A DNA stretch of 64,000 nucleotides from Seison nebaliae (taxonomy: Eukaryota; Rotifera; Pararotatoria; Seisonacea; Seisonidae), in NCBI GenBank assembly GCA_023231475.1, contig JALJEE010001021.1, positions 1 to 64,000 on the forward strand. The letters are read 5' to 3'. The notes under the pieces are model-generated. The model was not told the origin of the DNA, did not search any database, and was given only the letters and a program-made list of their open reading frames with translations. This document shows, one piece after another, positions 41,348 to 54,048 of the stretch (within the stretch, counting starts at the first letter, position 1; the number at the start of each line of letters is the position of its first letter). A program made the position numbers and the translations under genes.

Positions 41348-43756
41348 TTTCCGTTTCTTTCATTCAAATCCATCTCAATCATCAATTCATCAATGTTTTA
41401 AGGATTTTTATTTCTAGTTTTAATCGAGAAAATTCCACAGATAAGAAAATCTATTTTTTTTTATAATAAAATTTCAACCTTTTAACAATTTTGAAAGTTT
41501 TGAAAATTTAAAAAAATTTCCAATAAAAGAATTCAATTAGAGAATTGGATGAAATATTGTGAGAGAAAGGAAGAAACTTGAAAAAAATCGGAAATTTCGA
41601 AAAGATTTCGGAAGATCTATTAATTTTGGGAGATTCATTAAAATTTAGTTGATACTTCGATTAGTGAGTTGTCAGTGATTAGGATTGAGACAATTGATCG
41701 ATGATAGATTTGAAGATAAAGGAAATATGAAGGTAAGAAGTTGAAGATGTGATTGTAGAAAGGATGGAAAGTTTCTCATAAAACTTGTGCACGTACTGAG
41801 ATTGGGAAATGATGAAAAGAGACGTGTCTAACTATCGTTCGAATGATAATGATTGAGGGGAGATGATTTGAACGTTAATAATGGAAATGGATGAAGATGT
41901 GATGGAATAAGATGGTGATCATTTCCATTATTTTTACCTGTCATCAATGAAAATGTTGATGTTGGATGTTATCTATCGATCACTTAATTGTGTATCGAAG
42001 GAAATAACTGTAACTGGTCGATAGGGGGAATGTTGGTGAAGTTGGAACATGTGCATGTTCCATCGGACAATTTCCATCATATGGAAATTGGGAATGAGAT
42101 ATGAGGGAAATAATTTATTAATTTTCCATTCATTTCTACAAAGAATCAATGAGAAGAAATGACAAAAAATTCGAAAATTTCTTCTAATTGTAATTTCACT
42201 TTTTACACTTTAAGTTATATGTTTGATGAGATTGGTGGAGAGGAAGGGATAATTGAATAAATATAAAACTAAATTGTTTTCATTCAACACATCATTAGCA
42301 GAGAAGCGTAACTGAGTTCGATAATATTTCTCGCTAATTCCTTCTTTCTTCCTTCTTTAGGAATATGTTACTCATTCATCTTCTTCTCCCTCGATGAAAT
42401 CGATAAGTAATTAGAATGAAGAACCGGTAAATGATTTGAAGATTTCCAGACGAAATTTTGTGGAAATTATCAGAGGAAATTCTTCCTTCAAACAAATTGT
42501 CGAAAATTACATTAAGAATGGTTTGAGTATCCGTCTCTATTTTATGTAAGAAATAGTTGAATGATTAGAAATGGATAATTCTATTTGAAGTTGAGAAAGA
42601 AATAAATAAAAAAAGAAGGAGCAGAAGTAGAAGAATGCACCTTATTTCGTAAGTAATTTGATAATGAACGCTTTCTCTGGAAAGTAATACTCCTCTCTCC
42701 TCCTCCATCATTTCAATTTTCAGCTATTTAGTCGTTTTTAAGTGTTCGTTCAGTTTGTATAGATTCGTATGGATAGTGTGTGCTAGACGAGCATACACCC
42801 AAATTAGACATTTCAGTTGCATATTATTTCCGATTAAATGATTTCTTTCCATTCCCAACATGCATCTTAGAACTTTATCATGTTAACATCTTGTGTATTC
42901 TCCTCGTCCGACTATCGGCAAGTTCAAACAACCGACCTGACTTGTTGTGCGAATGGAAGAACATTCCAATAAACGGATTAACTGAAGTTTCGATTCTGTC
43001 TTATCTGAATGATAATGTTTATCATTTCTTTCTGATCCAATTCCTCTCCAGTTAAAGTTGTGGGAATGATGTTAAATTTTAATAGTGTTTGATAGAAATT
43101 TAGAATGAAAAAAGGATGAAAGAGAACTAAATTGTCGTCAGGAGTTGAGATAAGGAGACGGTTGGGTTGTGTAGAATGATTATTTGTGTGGGATAAGATG
43201 TTGGGCTAATAGGAAAGAAAATAAACAAGATACAATTCTTCCGAAAAGTTGAATGATGGAAGTTTGAATGTTTAGGTAGGAGGATTGGTTGAGAGACGGA
43301 ATATAATTGGAAGGGAAATTGAAAGTTGCCTCATACCATATCGTCTCTTATGAATTGGGATGTATATGTAGCTGTTGGTTAATTACTTTCATAAACATAT
43401 CAGATGACGAATCGTCCATTCATATTCCATCTCCCAACGATGTGGATAACGATATGGTGCAATTCCGTCTGATGTGGAGAATGACGATGAATATCTAATT
43501 AATTGTTTATACATCAGTAAAAATGTATGAAATTCTTTTCGTTATCTACTTCATTTTCTTCATCATCATCAGGAACGTCTTCTTTCGAATATTTGTTGAA
43601 GAGTTTCTAATTAACTTTCTCAATTTCATCTGCTTTCCATTAACAACCAAATCGTTTCATTTTGATTGTGCATGAAAAATTTCCCTTCTTCATTCTTCCA
43701 TTATTCATAATTTCTTATGCATTATTTATGAAATATTTTCCCATTTTATTTTACAG
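41348..43756. other. Intergenic upstream of the homeobox gene
   Basis: Frames at 42780-43055 and 43307-43498 have no recognised domain. The acceptor-like TTTTACAG immediately before the ATG at 43757 implies at least one upstream, probably noncoding, exon somewhere here; its donor is not identifiable. Long noncoding DNA beside a developmental regulator may contain enhancers, but none is identified. Confidence 0.35.
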
Positions 43757-45256
43757 ATGAATCACTTATTATTATCATCATCATCACCATCAACAACAAT
43801 AGCATCATCGATTTTAAATACATTATCTCTCACAATATCATCGTCGTCTTCTAGTATTTTAAAAACGTCGAATTCCATCTCTCCCACCACCACAACGAAC
43901 ACAACTTCGGAAATTTCATCGAAACAAATCGGTGGAGGAGGAAATAATTCCGGTCAGATATTTAACAATCAATGGGCTTTCCCGTCCATGAATTTTGGGG
44001 AGGAATGTGGAGGTAAAAGAAGTTTTGAGTTAGATCTTCCATCATCTTTATCTTCGAATTCGTCGAGTATGATCTCGTCGAATCGGTCGTCACCAAAAAG
44101 GTTAAATTCGAGTAACGGTTCGGATGTGACGAGTGAAGTGTGTGAGAATGTTAAAGGGAATTATTGTGATTCGGATCAATCGAATTACGAAGATACGAAA
44201 GAGTTGAATACAAAACGAAAGAGATTCTTCAAATCGTCAAATAATGAGAATTCGAATAAAAAATCGAAACAACATCAGGACAATAAAAAAAGGAGAAATC
44301 GAACAACATTTACAACGCAACAATTGGAGGAATTAGAAAAGATTTTCATGAGAACACATTATCCTGACGTATATCTACGTGAACAAATGGCAATTAATTG
44401 TGATTTGACGGAAGCTCGTGTACAAGTTCCACGAATTTTTTCTGAATCGAAATTTATTTAAGTTTTTCCGTTTTCTTCTTTAAAGGTCTGGTTTCAAAAT
44501 CGTCGAGCTAAATGGAGAAAAAGAGAACGATACACAGCCGTCGCTTGTGCCTCTTTAGCCTCAATGTTACCACAAGCCGCTGTTGCCGCTGCTGCTGCTG
44601 CTTCAATTCTTCCTTCAAACGTTCCCATTCATGGAACAGATCAAACATTATCACCAACTATAACAACAACATCAAATTCGGATATTCCTTTCACTAATTC
44701 CACATCAAATGAATTAGATAATCACTTGTTTCCTATTGGTATGCAATCAACAACTGAATCATTGCTCAATGTATTAGCTAATCAATCATCTTTCGCATCT
44801 TTATTCTCCAACAACAACAACAACAATAACAACAACAATGATAGTTCAACAATTTTCCCATCAAATACATCATTTATTCAACAATTATCATTAAACAACA
44901 ATAATAACAGTAACAACAATGACAATTGTAGATTGGAGAAATCGATCGATAATAATAATTTTATAAATCTCAATTCTCATTTCATTTCTTCATCATCTTC
45001 ATCAAATTTGGATGGTCAACAACATCATCTGGAACAACAACAACAACAACAACAACAACAAGCGAATATCAATATGTTATTAGGGAGAATGTGTCATCAG
45101 GAGAATCATGGAAGGGAAATGAGTTTCAACCCAAATCCAAAGGAGTTATACGAAGATGTAAAGAAACATTTGGAAAATGAGAATTTGACTAATCCGTTTA
45201 AAGGAGCGTCGTTCGATTATCAGTCGAATGGTAATGTATATCCCCTTTATTCGTGA
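43757..45256 (+). CDS. Paired-like (PRD-class) homeobox transcription factor, ALX type
   Basis: Two exons (43757-44425, 44486-45256) give 479 aa. The homeodomain, residues about 178-237, starts [19 protein letters not shown], then [13 protein letters not shown], and exon 2 begins with [16 protein letters not shown]. Gln at homeodomain position 50 and lack of a paired domain put it in the paired-like group. The basic KKRRNRTTF lead and WRKRERY end are closest to ALX in my memory; PHOX, PRRX and ARX types fit less well. The intron between positions 46 and 47 is typical of the class. The rest is Ser/Asn/Gln-rich with an Ala run ([10 protein letters not shown]), and I find no OAR motif at the C-terminus. 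It acts as a nuclear DNA-binding regulator. Confidence 0.85.
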
Positions 45257-46063
45257 ACATTTCGTGAAGGATGGAAGAGATCCATTGTAATTGATTCGTA
45301 TCGAATAATCGTTGTTGGCACGATACTACGAAATTGATTGGTGATTAATGATTTGAAATGATTCTTAACGAATGAAAAAAAGTTTCGTGCCAACCGCCAT
45401 CTTTTCCCATTTTTTATACTATAAACTGGTATCACTTCTATTTCGCTTTATTCATCAATCATTCGTTTGTGGATAATTTCATTAAGAAATTCATTCACCT
45501 ATTTTTAAAAATGGAACATATTGAAAAATGAGAGAGAGAAATGTTGAAAATAAGAGAAACGGTGTTGTGAAGAAGAAAGCAAAAAAAATTTATGAATTTC
45601 TAATAAAGAAAGTGAATAAATAAATAAAAATTAGAAAAAATACTTTATATACGTCCCACTCCGGCAGTAGAAAGATGAATAAAAATCCATTGATCTTCAT
45701 TCGGGGTTTGTGGGGATGTTGTGGAAAATGTTTTTCTCACAATCTCCCAGTTAATTAACTTTCCAATTCTTTCAACAACTTAACAATAAATGTGCGCAAA
45801 CGAATTGATGAGTTTTGTTGAGTGTATATCCATCTGACTAGAAGAACGAGATGAGAAATCTCCTTCTGGAAAAGGAAGTTGAGTGGAGAAGAAAATAAAA
45901 AATTGATGAATTGTCTCTGTAAAAAAATGTGGGGGAAGTTTATGAGTTGAAGTGAAGAAGATGATTTTATGGAGAAGATGATTTTGATTGAAAGTAAAGT
46001 GAGTGTAATGTGTGGAAGAGGAGGAGGAAGGAGGAGGATGAGTAGTGAATGAAGTAGGAGTAC
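45257..46063. other. Convergent 3' region between the two PRD-class genes
   Basis: AATAAA-like signals for the plus gene are near 45601-45629. No homeodomain or other exon is found on the minus strand, so nothing here supplies the missing C-terminal domain of the paired-domain gene. Confidence 0.5.
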
Positions 46064-48921
46064 TCAAGAAATAAAATATTGTCCATTGGGTTGTGGTTGG
46101 ATTTGGTGGAGATCGGTATTGTTATGTTCGTCAAGTTTCGAAGTTTGTGACACAATCGATGTTGAATGATTTTCAGGAAAGTATTCGTTGTTATTCGATG
46201 CGCGAATGAATTGAGACATATCGTTCAATTTGCATAGATTCCCATTGACTACAACATTCTTCCAATAAATATATGAATCATGTGATTTACTATCAATCAA
46301 CGACTTATTCTGACACTCATCATTATTGTCATTGCTGGAGAGAGTTGGATGAAGATGATGATTATTATTATTGTTGTTGTTATTATTCTCATTATTATAT
46401 GATGAATTGGCAATGGTGGTCAGAGTGGATGAGACGGAAGGAATCTTCCTATCCGTTGATGGTATTGACAAATTATTATTATTACTGTTGTTGTTGTTGT
46501 TATTGTTCACATTATTAATATTCGTTCCAATTTGATCGGATTGAGATGTTTTCGATAGATTCTCATTATAATTAGTCATTGATGTCGGTAATTTCCCATA
46601 AAGATTTGGATTAATCTGGAAATTTTGTTGATGGAACGATGTTGATGATTGTTGTTGTTGTTGCTGTTGTTGTTGCTGTTGCAGAAGAAGATTTGGATAT
46701 GATAACATATCATAAATGTTCGTTGCAACATCATTATTATTATTGTTATTGTTATTGTTATTAGTCTTTCCGTTGAATGAACCGGATTGATTGGAGAATT
46801 TGATTTGCATCTCAAAATATTTCAAATTTTGATTATTATTGTTGTTGTTGTTGTTGTCATTGTCGTTTAAATTATTCTCCGTAGATGATGATGTTACTAA
46901 TGGCGCATAATAATTGTTTAAATTGTTGTTGTTGTTGTTTTTGTGTAGAGAGTTGTCGATTATAGATTTATTCATTTCATTATCACTCAAATTTTGACAG
47001 TTTGATAGAGTCGAATCATTCGAATAAGAGTTGGAAGAAGAATTCTGCAAATAATTATTGAATTGATTCTCATCAACCAAACTCTTATCAATCTTCAATT
47101 TCTTCGTTGAAAGCCCATCGGACGATGGACAATTCTTGTCAATCGAATCACGACCATTACTATGAAGCACATTCAACATATCATTAACGTTATTATTATT
47201 ATTGTTATTGTTGGAACAATTCATTTGAATATTCTCATGATCTTCCAATTTATCTGTTGAAGTATCTTTCATTGATATGGATCTATCATCACTTGAAATC
47301 GTTCCATTCGATTTATTCAGTGAATTTAATAAAGTTTTTGGTGAATTATGATGATTGGTTTCTAGGAGGTTTATTGACAGTTCCTCATGACAGTTACTAG
47401 ACGATCGTAATAATGTTGTATCTGATGGAACGATCGATAGAACTTTATCATTCTCACCACAACTCTGCTCATTCTTCTCATCAATTAATTCATTTTTTAT
47501 CTCATTCGACATCATATTAATGTCAAGTTTTGATGAATGATCCTCAGTTATCGTATCTGCTTGTGACGAATGATTATTCATTTCATTCAATATCATCTGA
47601 TTGTAATTCGTCTCAAATGATTGACTCGTATTCATCGACTGTTGTTGTCCCTGATGATGTTGCGCTTGTTGTTGTGGTGGTTGTTGCTGCTGTTGTTGCT
47701 GATAGAATGATGCATTTCTTAAATGATTTTCTAAAGTCTGATAATGATATTGTTTCAACATGATCAATGCCAGTTGTTTCTGACGTTGTTGTTGTAACAA
47801 CAATTGTTGTTGCTGTTGTTGTTGTTGTTGGTGTTGATGTTGTTGCTGCTGTTGTTGTTGTTGTTGGTCGAACGTTAATGGGAAACCATCGTTCGATGTT
47901 AATCCATTCACTGATCCATTTTGATTCGGTTGTGATTGTGGTTGTTGTTGTTGTTGTTGTGAGCGTTGTTGTTGCAAGAGAGTTGCAGCAATATATGCGG
48001 AATTATGCCAACTACTCGCATCACTCAAACCGACACCCATTGCCATAAGAGCATTATTCAAATTTATCGTGTTCCGATCAACATTCGATGGATTATAAAT
48101 ATCATTCGTATTCGAATTCACCTAATCGACATAATTGAAAGATTAATATGAATTGAAAAGCAAAGACCAACCTCTGAACCATTCTCATGAACGGTGATCG
48201 TCTTCGTTTCTTCCATCTTCCCATTCGTCTCATTCGTCGTTGTTTGTTCGGTTTTTTTCAATTTTCTGCAATTCGATTTCTTATTTTTCTTTTCCAAATG
48301 TCCTATACTATTCTTATTGTTATCATCCACACTCTTATTTTCATTTCCCGACGTAGATGTGTCATTACATTTCAACGACATATTTGCCTTAGCCACCAAA
48401 TTTCTCAGAACTCTATTAATCGAAGAAACCTGTACAACATTTTATTACCATTTTATTCATAATAATTATTTTTACTAACACTAGGTACATTATCTTGATC
48501 ACAGACACCTTCATTGAGAAGTCGATCGCGAATCTCCCAAGCGAAAATGGAGGGACATTCTTGTTTATAAGTGGCAATTCTCTCCACCACTCTCGCCGTC
48601 GCTACACGAGGTTTAGACCCACCGATTGCTCTTGGTTTTATCGTTCCAGTTTCATAATACCGTGCCAATATTTTACTAACACATCCGTTGCTCACCTGAT
48701 TCATTTGAAAACATTTCTCATTAGAATTCTTATCAGTGAAAGATAACCTGTAAAATGCGCGAAATGTCACACGGTCGAGCGCCTTGATGAGCCAGTTCGA
48801 TAATTTTTTGTCGAATCGCATCAGGTAGTGGTCGTCCATTCACGAAGATTCCGCCTAATTGGTTAATGCCGCTATGTCCTTTATGTGGCATGGCGACCAG
48901 GAAATTACGAAATGAATCCAT
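46064..48921 (-). CDS. PAX6-class paired-domain transcription factor lacking a homeodomain
   Basis: Four exons (48921-48748, 48695-48480, 48429-48172, 48121-46064) give 901 aa. The paired domain, residues about 16-142, is complete: [72 protein letters not shown] and [13 protein letters not shown]. The RILQVSNGCV and RAIGGSKP residues are PAX4/6 type, not PAX1/9 or PAX2/5/8. The remaining about 760 residues are Gln/Asn/Ser-rich, with long polyQ and polyN runs, and contain no homeodomain, although PAX6 proteins normally have one of the Ser-50 type. The long last exon runs uninterrupted to its stop. It should bind DNA through the paired domain. An acceptor-like GGTCAG sits before the ATG, so a further 5' exon is possible. 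Confidence 0.9.
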
Positions 48922-51900
48922 TCTCAATCCACTGACCGTTTCAATTTAGAGAAATTTTTCTTTTCTGAGTGTCAATTGGGAGAAATTATTTCGTGTCCTA
49001 TTGGAATTCGCGTATCCGCCTTGGCGATAAGGAAGAAGTAGAAGATTGAGAAAATATCTAATAAATTTCATTGGAAATAAAATTAATTGAAGTTTGCCCC
49101 TTTTTACAACAATTATTCAATTTCATTAATTAATACTCATCCTAATAATCATTAGTACATTCACTTAACCAAATATTATGGCGAATGACTGAATTTTCAT
49201 CTTCACTGAATCAGCACATTGATGTTCATTCAAATTTATAAAAAGAGATAAACTCTCGATCCAACAAGGTAAAAGCGAGTGAAGCAACCAACTCTCATTT
49301 CCAACTCAATAAAAATAATTGTGCCTTAAATTTTCTGCGTAATAATCTGCTTCGATAAGCGCGAAATTTATGTGCGAAGCACATGTTTCCAACTTCCCCC
49401 TCCATTTTCCCTCATACAAAGACATTATTATAAATGAAAATCGATTGGTCACACCAATTTCGTTTCATTCTATCAATTACATCCAAACTTATATTCTCTT
49501 TTACAATTTAATTTCTTCTTATATCACAAACACACAAAATTCAAATCGATGTGATGAATCGATGTTAAATTCTCCACTCATTTACGAATGATTGCCATCT
49601 ATCAGAGAGATTCAAAAAAATTTTATTTTCGACAAATCGAATGTCGAACTAATTAAAAGTCAAGACAAAAAATAGTTTTTTCATCACACAATTTCTCCTT
49701 TATTTGAGAGATCAATTTTTCAATTTTTCTCCATTTCAAATTCGTGTGAAATCGATGGGCAGAATTGAAAAAAAAATTGAACTAGAAACTTTTCTTGATT
49801 AGAGTGAGAAATGGGAAAGATTCTCATCTTTCGCTTATGCTCCAATAGGATTCGTACAACGAACACTTACAGTTTATTGCACGAGAATCGAAGCAGAGAA
49901 GGAAGACGAAAAAGAAGGTGAAATTATTCTATCGGATTAACGCAATAAATGAATTCTTCTTGTCAATTCATGCTTTCCATTCAACGGTAACAGAGAATGG
50001 ACAATTAAGATAGTGATCAATCGAACGATGATCAAACAGTTTTGCTTCAACTCATGCCTAGTCCAATGGAATATATCGTCAAGAAAGATGATTAGATATT
50101 CGACGAAAGAAAATTTACGGTAAGACATCACTTTCATCGGATTATTTACGCTTCCCTTAACCACATGAGAGAGAAAATGGAAAAGATTCTGTTTACGCCG
50201 TCATGCAATTGCACGACTCTTTCTTCTTCGTCTTTCTTTCGATGCCATTTTCTGATGATGAGCTAACTCGATTCCATTAGACAAAACGAAGAAGTAACAA
50301 GACTTTATCAACATAAGACATGAGATATTCCATCTCTACGCTCTCTTTCATCATAACTACCTTTCCTTTCACCAGAAATCTTTCTACCGATAATCACTGA
50401 TGTTTTCCGTACAAAAATTGAATGTTCCTCTAATCAATGAATACTCTTATCTCCTATCATTGTGTATGATGAGGTTTGGGCATTGTCATATTTTCTTATG
50501 AAAATCTGATTGCAACTCTATATATATATATATATATATGTTGTGCACACACTCAATTCGATGCACAACATCATCATGAGAAGTGAAATATAATAACACA
50601 AAAAAAGAAAAAATCGTTTTAACAAATTATTACTCTTGTTCGGAATAGAAGAAGAGGAGTTCATTTAAAAATAATTCATTCCCATCTCGAAATGAATGCG
50701 AATATTGATTCAATAATTATCAATCCTCGCTCCCGAGGTGCCATGACGAAAGTAGTTTAATGTTAAATAAAAGAATAATAAAAATAACAGGAATTGACGT
50801 GTTCTATGTTTCATTCTCTCCCTCCTCTTGATTAGGGACGGGAGAGAGTAATTGAATACTTGTTTATTAGAGAGCATTCGTGCAGAAACCGTACGAATCA
50901 GTGCACATTTTGGTGCAGTCGAACGTCATCAGCGAAAAGAAAAAAAAGATCAATATACTTTCCATTTTTCCTCTTTCTAAATTGGGTCTGATTATTTCCA
51001 GAAAATTATTCCGGTTTTATGTCGATGAAGAAAGAGGATGGGAAGAATTTTTTCTCAAATATTACTTTCTCCTCCAATCTGGTTTGATTGTCCCAGTTAA
51101 TCGTAGGAATTTCTCACGAAAAATTTTTCCAAAAGCCAAAAAATCTTCATTTTTTCTAAGAGTTCCGATTTGTTATTGGGGATATGATGATAATTTCGGA
51201 ATTTTAATGCTCTTTCTTTTCATTTAAAGAAACATTTTATTTGCAGTCACAGTTTAGGTTTGGAGATGAGATGGATGAGATATTCGAATGTTATGCCTTC
51301 CCCTTCTCCCCTTCCCACCTAACGAGATAGGAAGGAGACAATAGAAAGAAATTTTCTAGCAAACAATATAAGGATTAATTTCGAATAGAATTGAATTCGA
51401 TTCACCTATTGATATATATCAGAGGTACAATTGCGTCGCTCAAACAATAATTGTGTCCAGTTGATTGAGTTCAAGAGACGATTTATTCCTATCCTCTTTC
51501 ACCTACATAATATTTATGTGTAAAATTTCTTGGAAATCAGGTAATACACTTGGATTTGTGTGTGGAAGGGGAATATGGGACATATATCAGGTTCATCTGC
51601 CTAGTGAATTGAGGGAAATTAAGCGGAAAATATCAATGCACACTCAATGCTTTCATTTTCCTTCTTTTCTTAATACTACATTCAAATCGATCTTTTCTTC
51701 TTTCTTTCTCTAAATTTCTTTTAACTTTCATTCTCATTCACTTTCAGTCTCCTGTTTTTTTTTCCTAATCCAAATCCTAAAAAATTCTCATTTGCGAGAA
51801 ACAAGAAATAATTATCTTAATGAACAATTGGAACATTTAAAAGACAAGAAAGAAAATTGAATGAAATTTATTGTTTATTAATGAAAAAGAACGATGGAAT
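48922..51900. other. Intergenic upstream of the paired-domain gene
   Basis: About 3 kb with no convincing gene. A plus frame at 50880-51227 (115 codons) and shorter ones lack domains. An AT microsatellite is at about 50516-50539. As the flank of a developmental regulator this is a plausible place for enhancers, but I see no specific site. Confidence 0.35.
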
Positions 51901-53884
51901 TCATTTGACTTGTAAACGGAGCGAACATTTCGTCTGGAAAGTCGCCCAAAGTTCTTGTTTCGCTTCAACACCAATTCGATGGAGTAGAGCACCGTGATTG
52001 TTGAGGATAGTTGACTAGAAACAATAAACATTGAAATTATATTGAATGAAAATGAAACAATATCTCTTTTGTATTGACGTTTTCTGCAAATAATTTCCAC
52101 GTCAATTCTCATGACATCATTCTCATCGATCTCTAACGATCTCGTTTCGATTTGAAGTTGATATGGAATCTCGTTAGGAAGATACTCCAACAACTTCTCT
52201 CTGACACACATCTCAGTTAATCGATGAGGCATTTGATCCGTTCTGACATCTCGATGAAATTGCCATTGCTTCACATTCTTCGTTCTGAGAAATAAATAAT
52301 TCTAAAAAAAATCATAAAATAAAATTATGAGATTATGATTATAAATTGAACACGTAAATCATTCACACCATTTGAATCAAGTGAGGAGACCATGAAGATT
52401 TGAGAGAAATATGGCCATCCAAATGTTCCATTTGATTTCTTATAAATTCTTATGAGATCTTCTAATTTCTTCCATTTCTCATAATATAAATTCCAGGATT
52501 GTGTATTCATCAAATCCTCTTTGATTGCGACAGGTGAAGGATATCTTTCTTCCACTTTCTCTATTTTCAATATATGATTTTTTATAACATTCTTCAAATA
52601 CACATTCTTATCATCATTCAATTTCATCAATAAATTCTTTTCATTCAATATTAAATCATTCAATTTTCCTGTTGTTGTTGTTGTTGTTGTTGGATGATAT
52701 GGGGAAGCATCAGATGAAATTAATGATGATTTATTAGAATAATATGATGATGAATTTGATGGAATTAATTCATTGAAATTATCTGAAGAATTTTCCAATT
52801 TTAATTGATTATCATTTCCTTCTGATAATAATTGATAATTTGAAATTTTTTTATGAAGCACATTCTTCATTTCATCTAACATGTGACAATGATTAATAAT
52901 TTGATCTTTCATTTCGTCTGAAACGAAAGGAAGAACATCGTCCAATTCCAACATTATATTTTCTTCTTTCAATAATTTCTTCATTGAACTTCTTAATGTT
53001 CGTTGTTCTTTTGAGAAAATCTTGAAAAAAAAGAAAATATTAGAATATTAAATAAAATTAAATTTAAAAACTGGTAATGTTATTTGTCGATCATTCATAT
53101 AATTATTCGTCAATGAGACGGTTGATGGTAATAAGAAATTTTTCTTTTTCAAACGATCAATCTTGAAAAATTTAAAGAAATTTTCTTCTAATGAAAACGA
53201 ACCAAAATTAAAAAATTTTTAATAAATTTGAACTTTATTCAAAACTAAAATTGCTTCGTTTTCTGGAAATGCGAATAAACATTTCATCACTTCCTCATCC
53301 AACGATTTGCAATGATATTCGTTCGAAATATCGTGAACAACAATAATACAATCACTATTCCATAATGATGCCATCGGATCCATAATCATCGATTTCTCCA
53401 ATCTCCGATGTTTCTTTCTCCATGGCGCAATTGTTCCCGGAGTATCAGTGAACACTACTTGACAATTCCCTTTTGTTATGACACCTAAAAATTTCTCTTT
53501 CAATTTTCTTTTTTATTTTCAAAATTCACCTGTAATTCTTTCACGAGTCGTGTGAGGACGTGAAGAAACTGAAGAAATGCGACGACCTAATAAACGATTA
53601 GCGAGTGTCGATTTTCCACTATTGGGAGAGCCAATAATTGATACATTTAATGATCGTGCATTTTGGGGATATTCTGGTAATAAAATTCCTTGTTGATCAT
53701 ATTCGACTGATGAGAAAGAAAAGAAATTTAAATTTGATTCATTTCAACTTATTAAAATCAAACCTAAAGTTCGAGGAATGTATCCATTATTAATATTTTC
53801 CGTTTGGAAATCATTTGAAACGAATCTTTTAGAATTAATCGAAAATTGAGTTTTGAAGAATCGAAATAGGAAAAGTTTTCGCAT
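51901..53884 (-). CDS. ERAL1: Mitochondrial Era-like GTPase (ERAL1)
   Basis: Seven exons (53884-53764, 53706-53530, 53484-53234, 53161-53072, 53020-52352, 52301-52059, 52014-51901) give 554 aa. A basic, Arg/Lys/Phe-rich N-terminus suits a mitochondrial targeting peptide. GTPase motifs are in order: G1 GSPNSGKST, G2 in TTRERITG, G3 DTPG and G4 NKID. The C-terminal KH domain has EKLLEYLPNEIPYQL and then ILNNHGALLHRIGVEAKQEL. ERAL1 binds 12S rRNA and helps assemble the mitochondrial small subunit. The G4 Asp and the KH region appear only after splicing, so unspliced reading loses them. A Ser/Asn/Thr-rich insertion of roughly 100 residues follows G4. Confidence 0.93.
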
Positions 53885-54048
53885 TTCTCCCTAACACATT
53901 TCTTTAGATGAATTAGCTAAACTTTTATAAATCGATTAAATTGTCGAAATGGATAATTGAATTGATCTGGGAATATTGCGAATCACCAATAGTGATCCTA
54001 TAGTAGGATAGTCAAAACAAATAACGTATAAGTCTCTAATTGGGTCAG
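53885..54048. promoter_or_regulatory. Short divergent spacer, possible bidirectional promoter
   Basis: Only 164 bp separate the ERAL1 start (minus) from the first usable ATG of the next gene (plus). Both promoters must fit here unless the plus gene has an upstream exon. No core-promoter element is distinct enough to place. Confidence 0.35.

Noticed and set aside
45257-46063. Missing homeodomain exon of the paired-domain gene
   Set aside because: All minus-strand frames here were read; none has a homeodomain motif.
47530-48048. Val-rich plus-strand frames
   Set aside because: They are the antisense of polyQ/polyN codons in the paired-domain gene.
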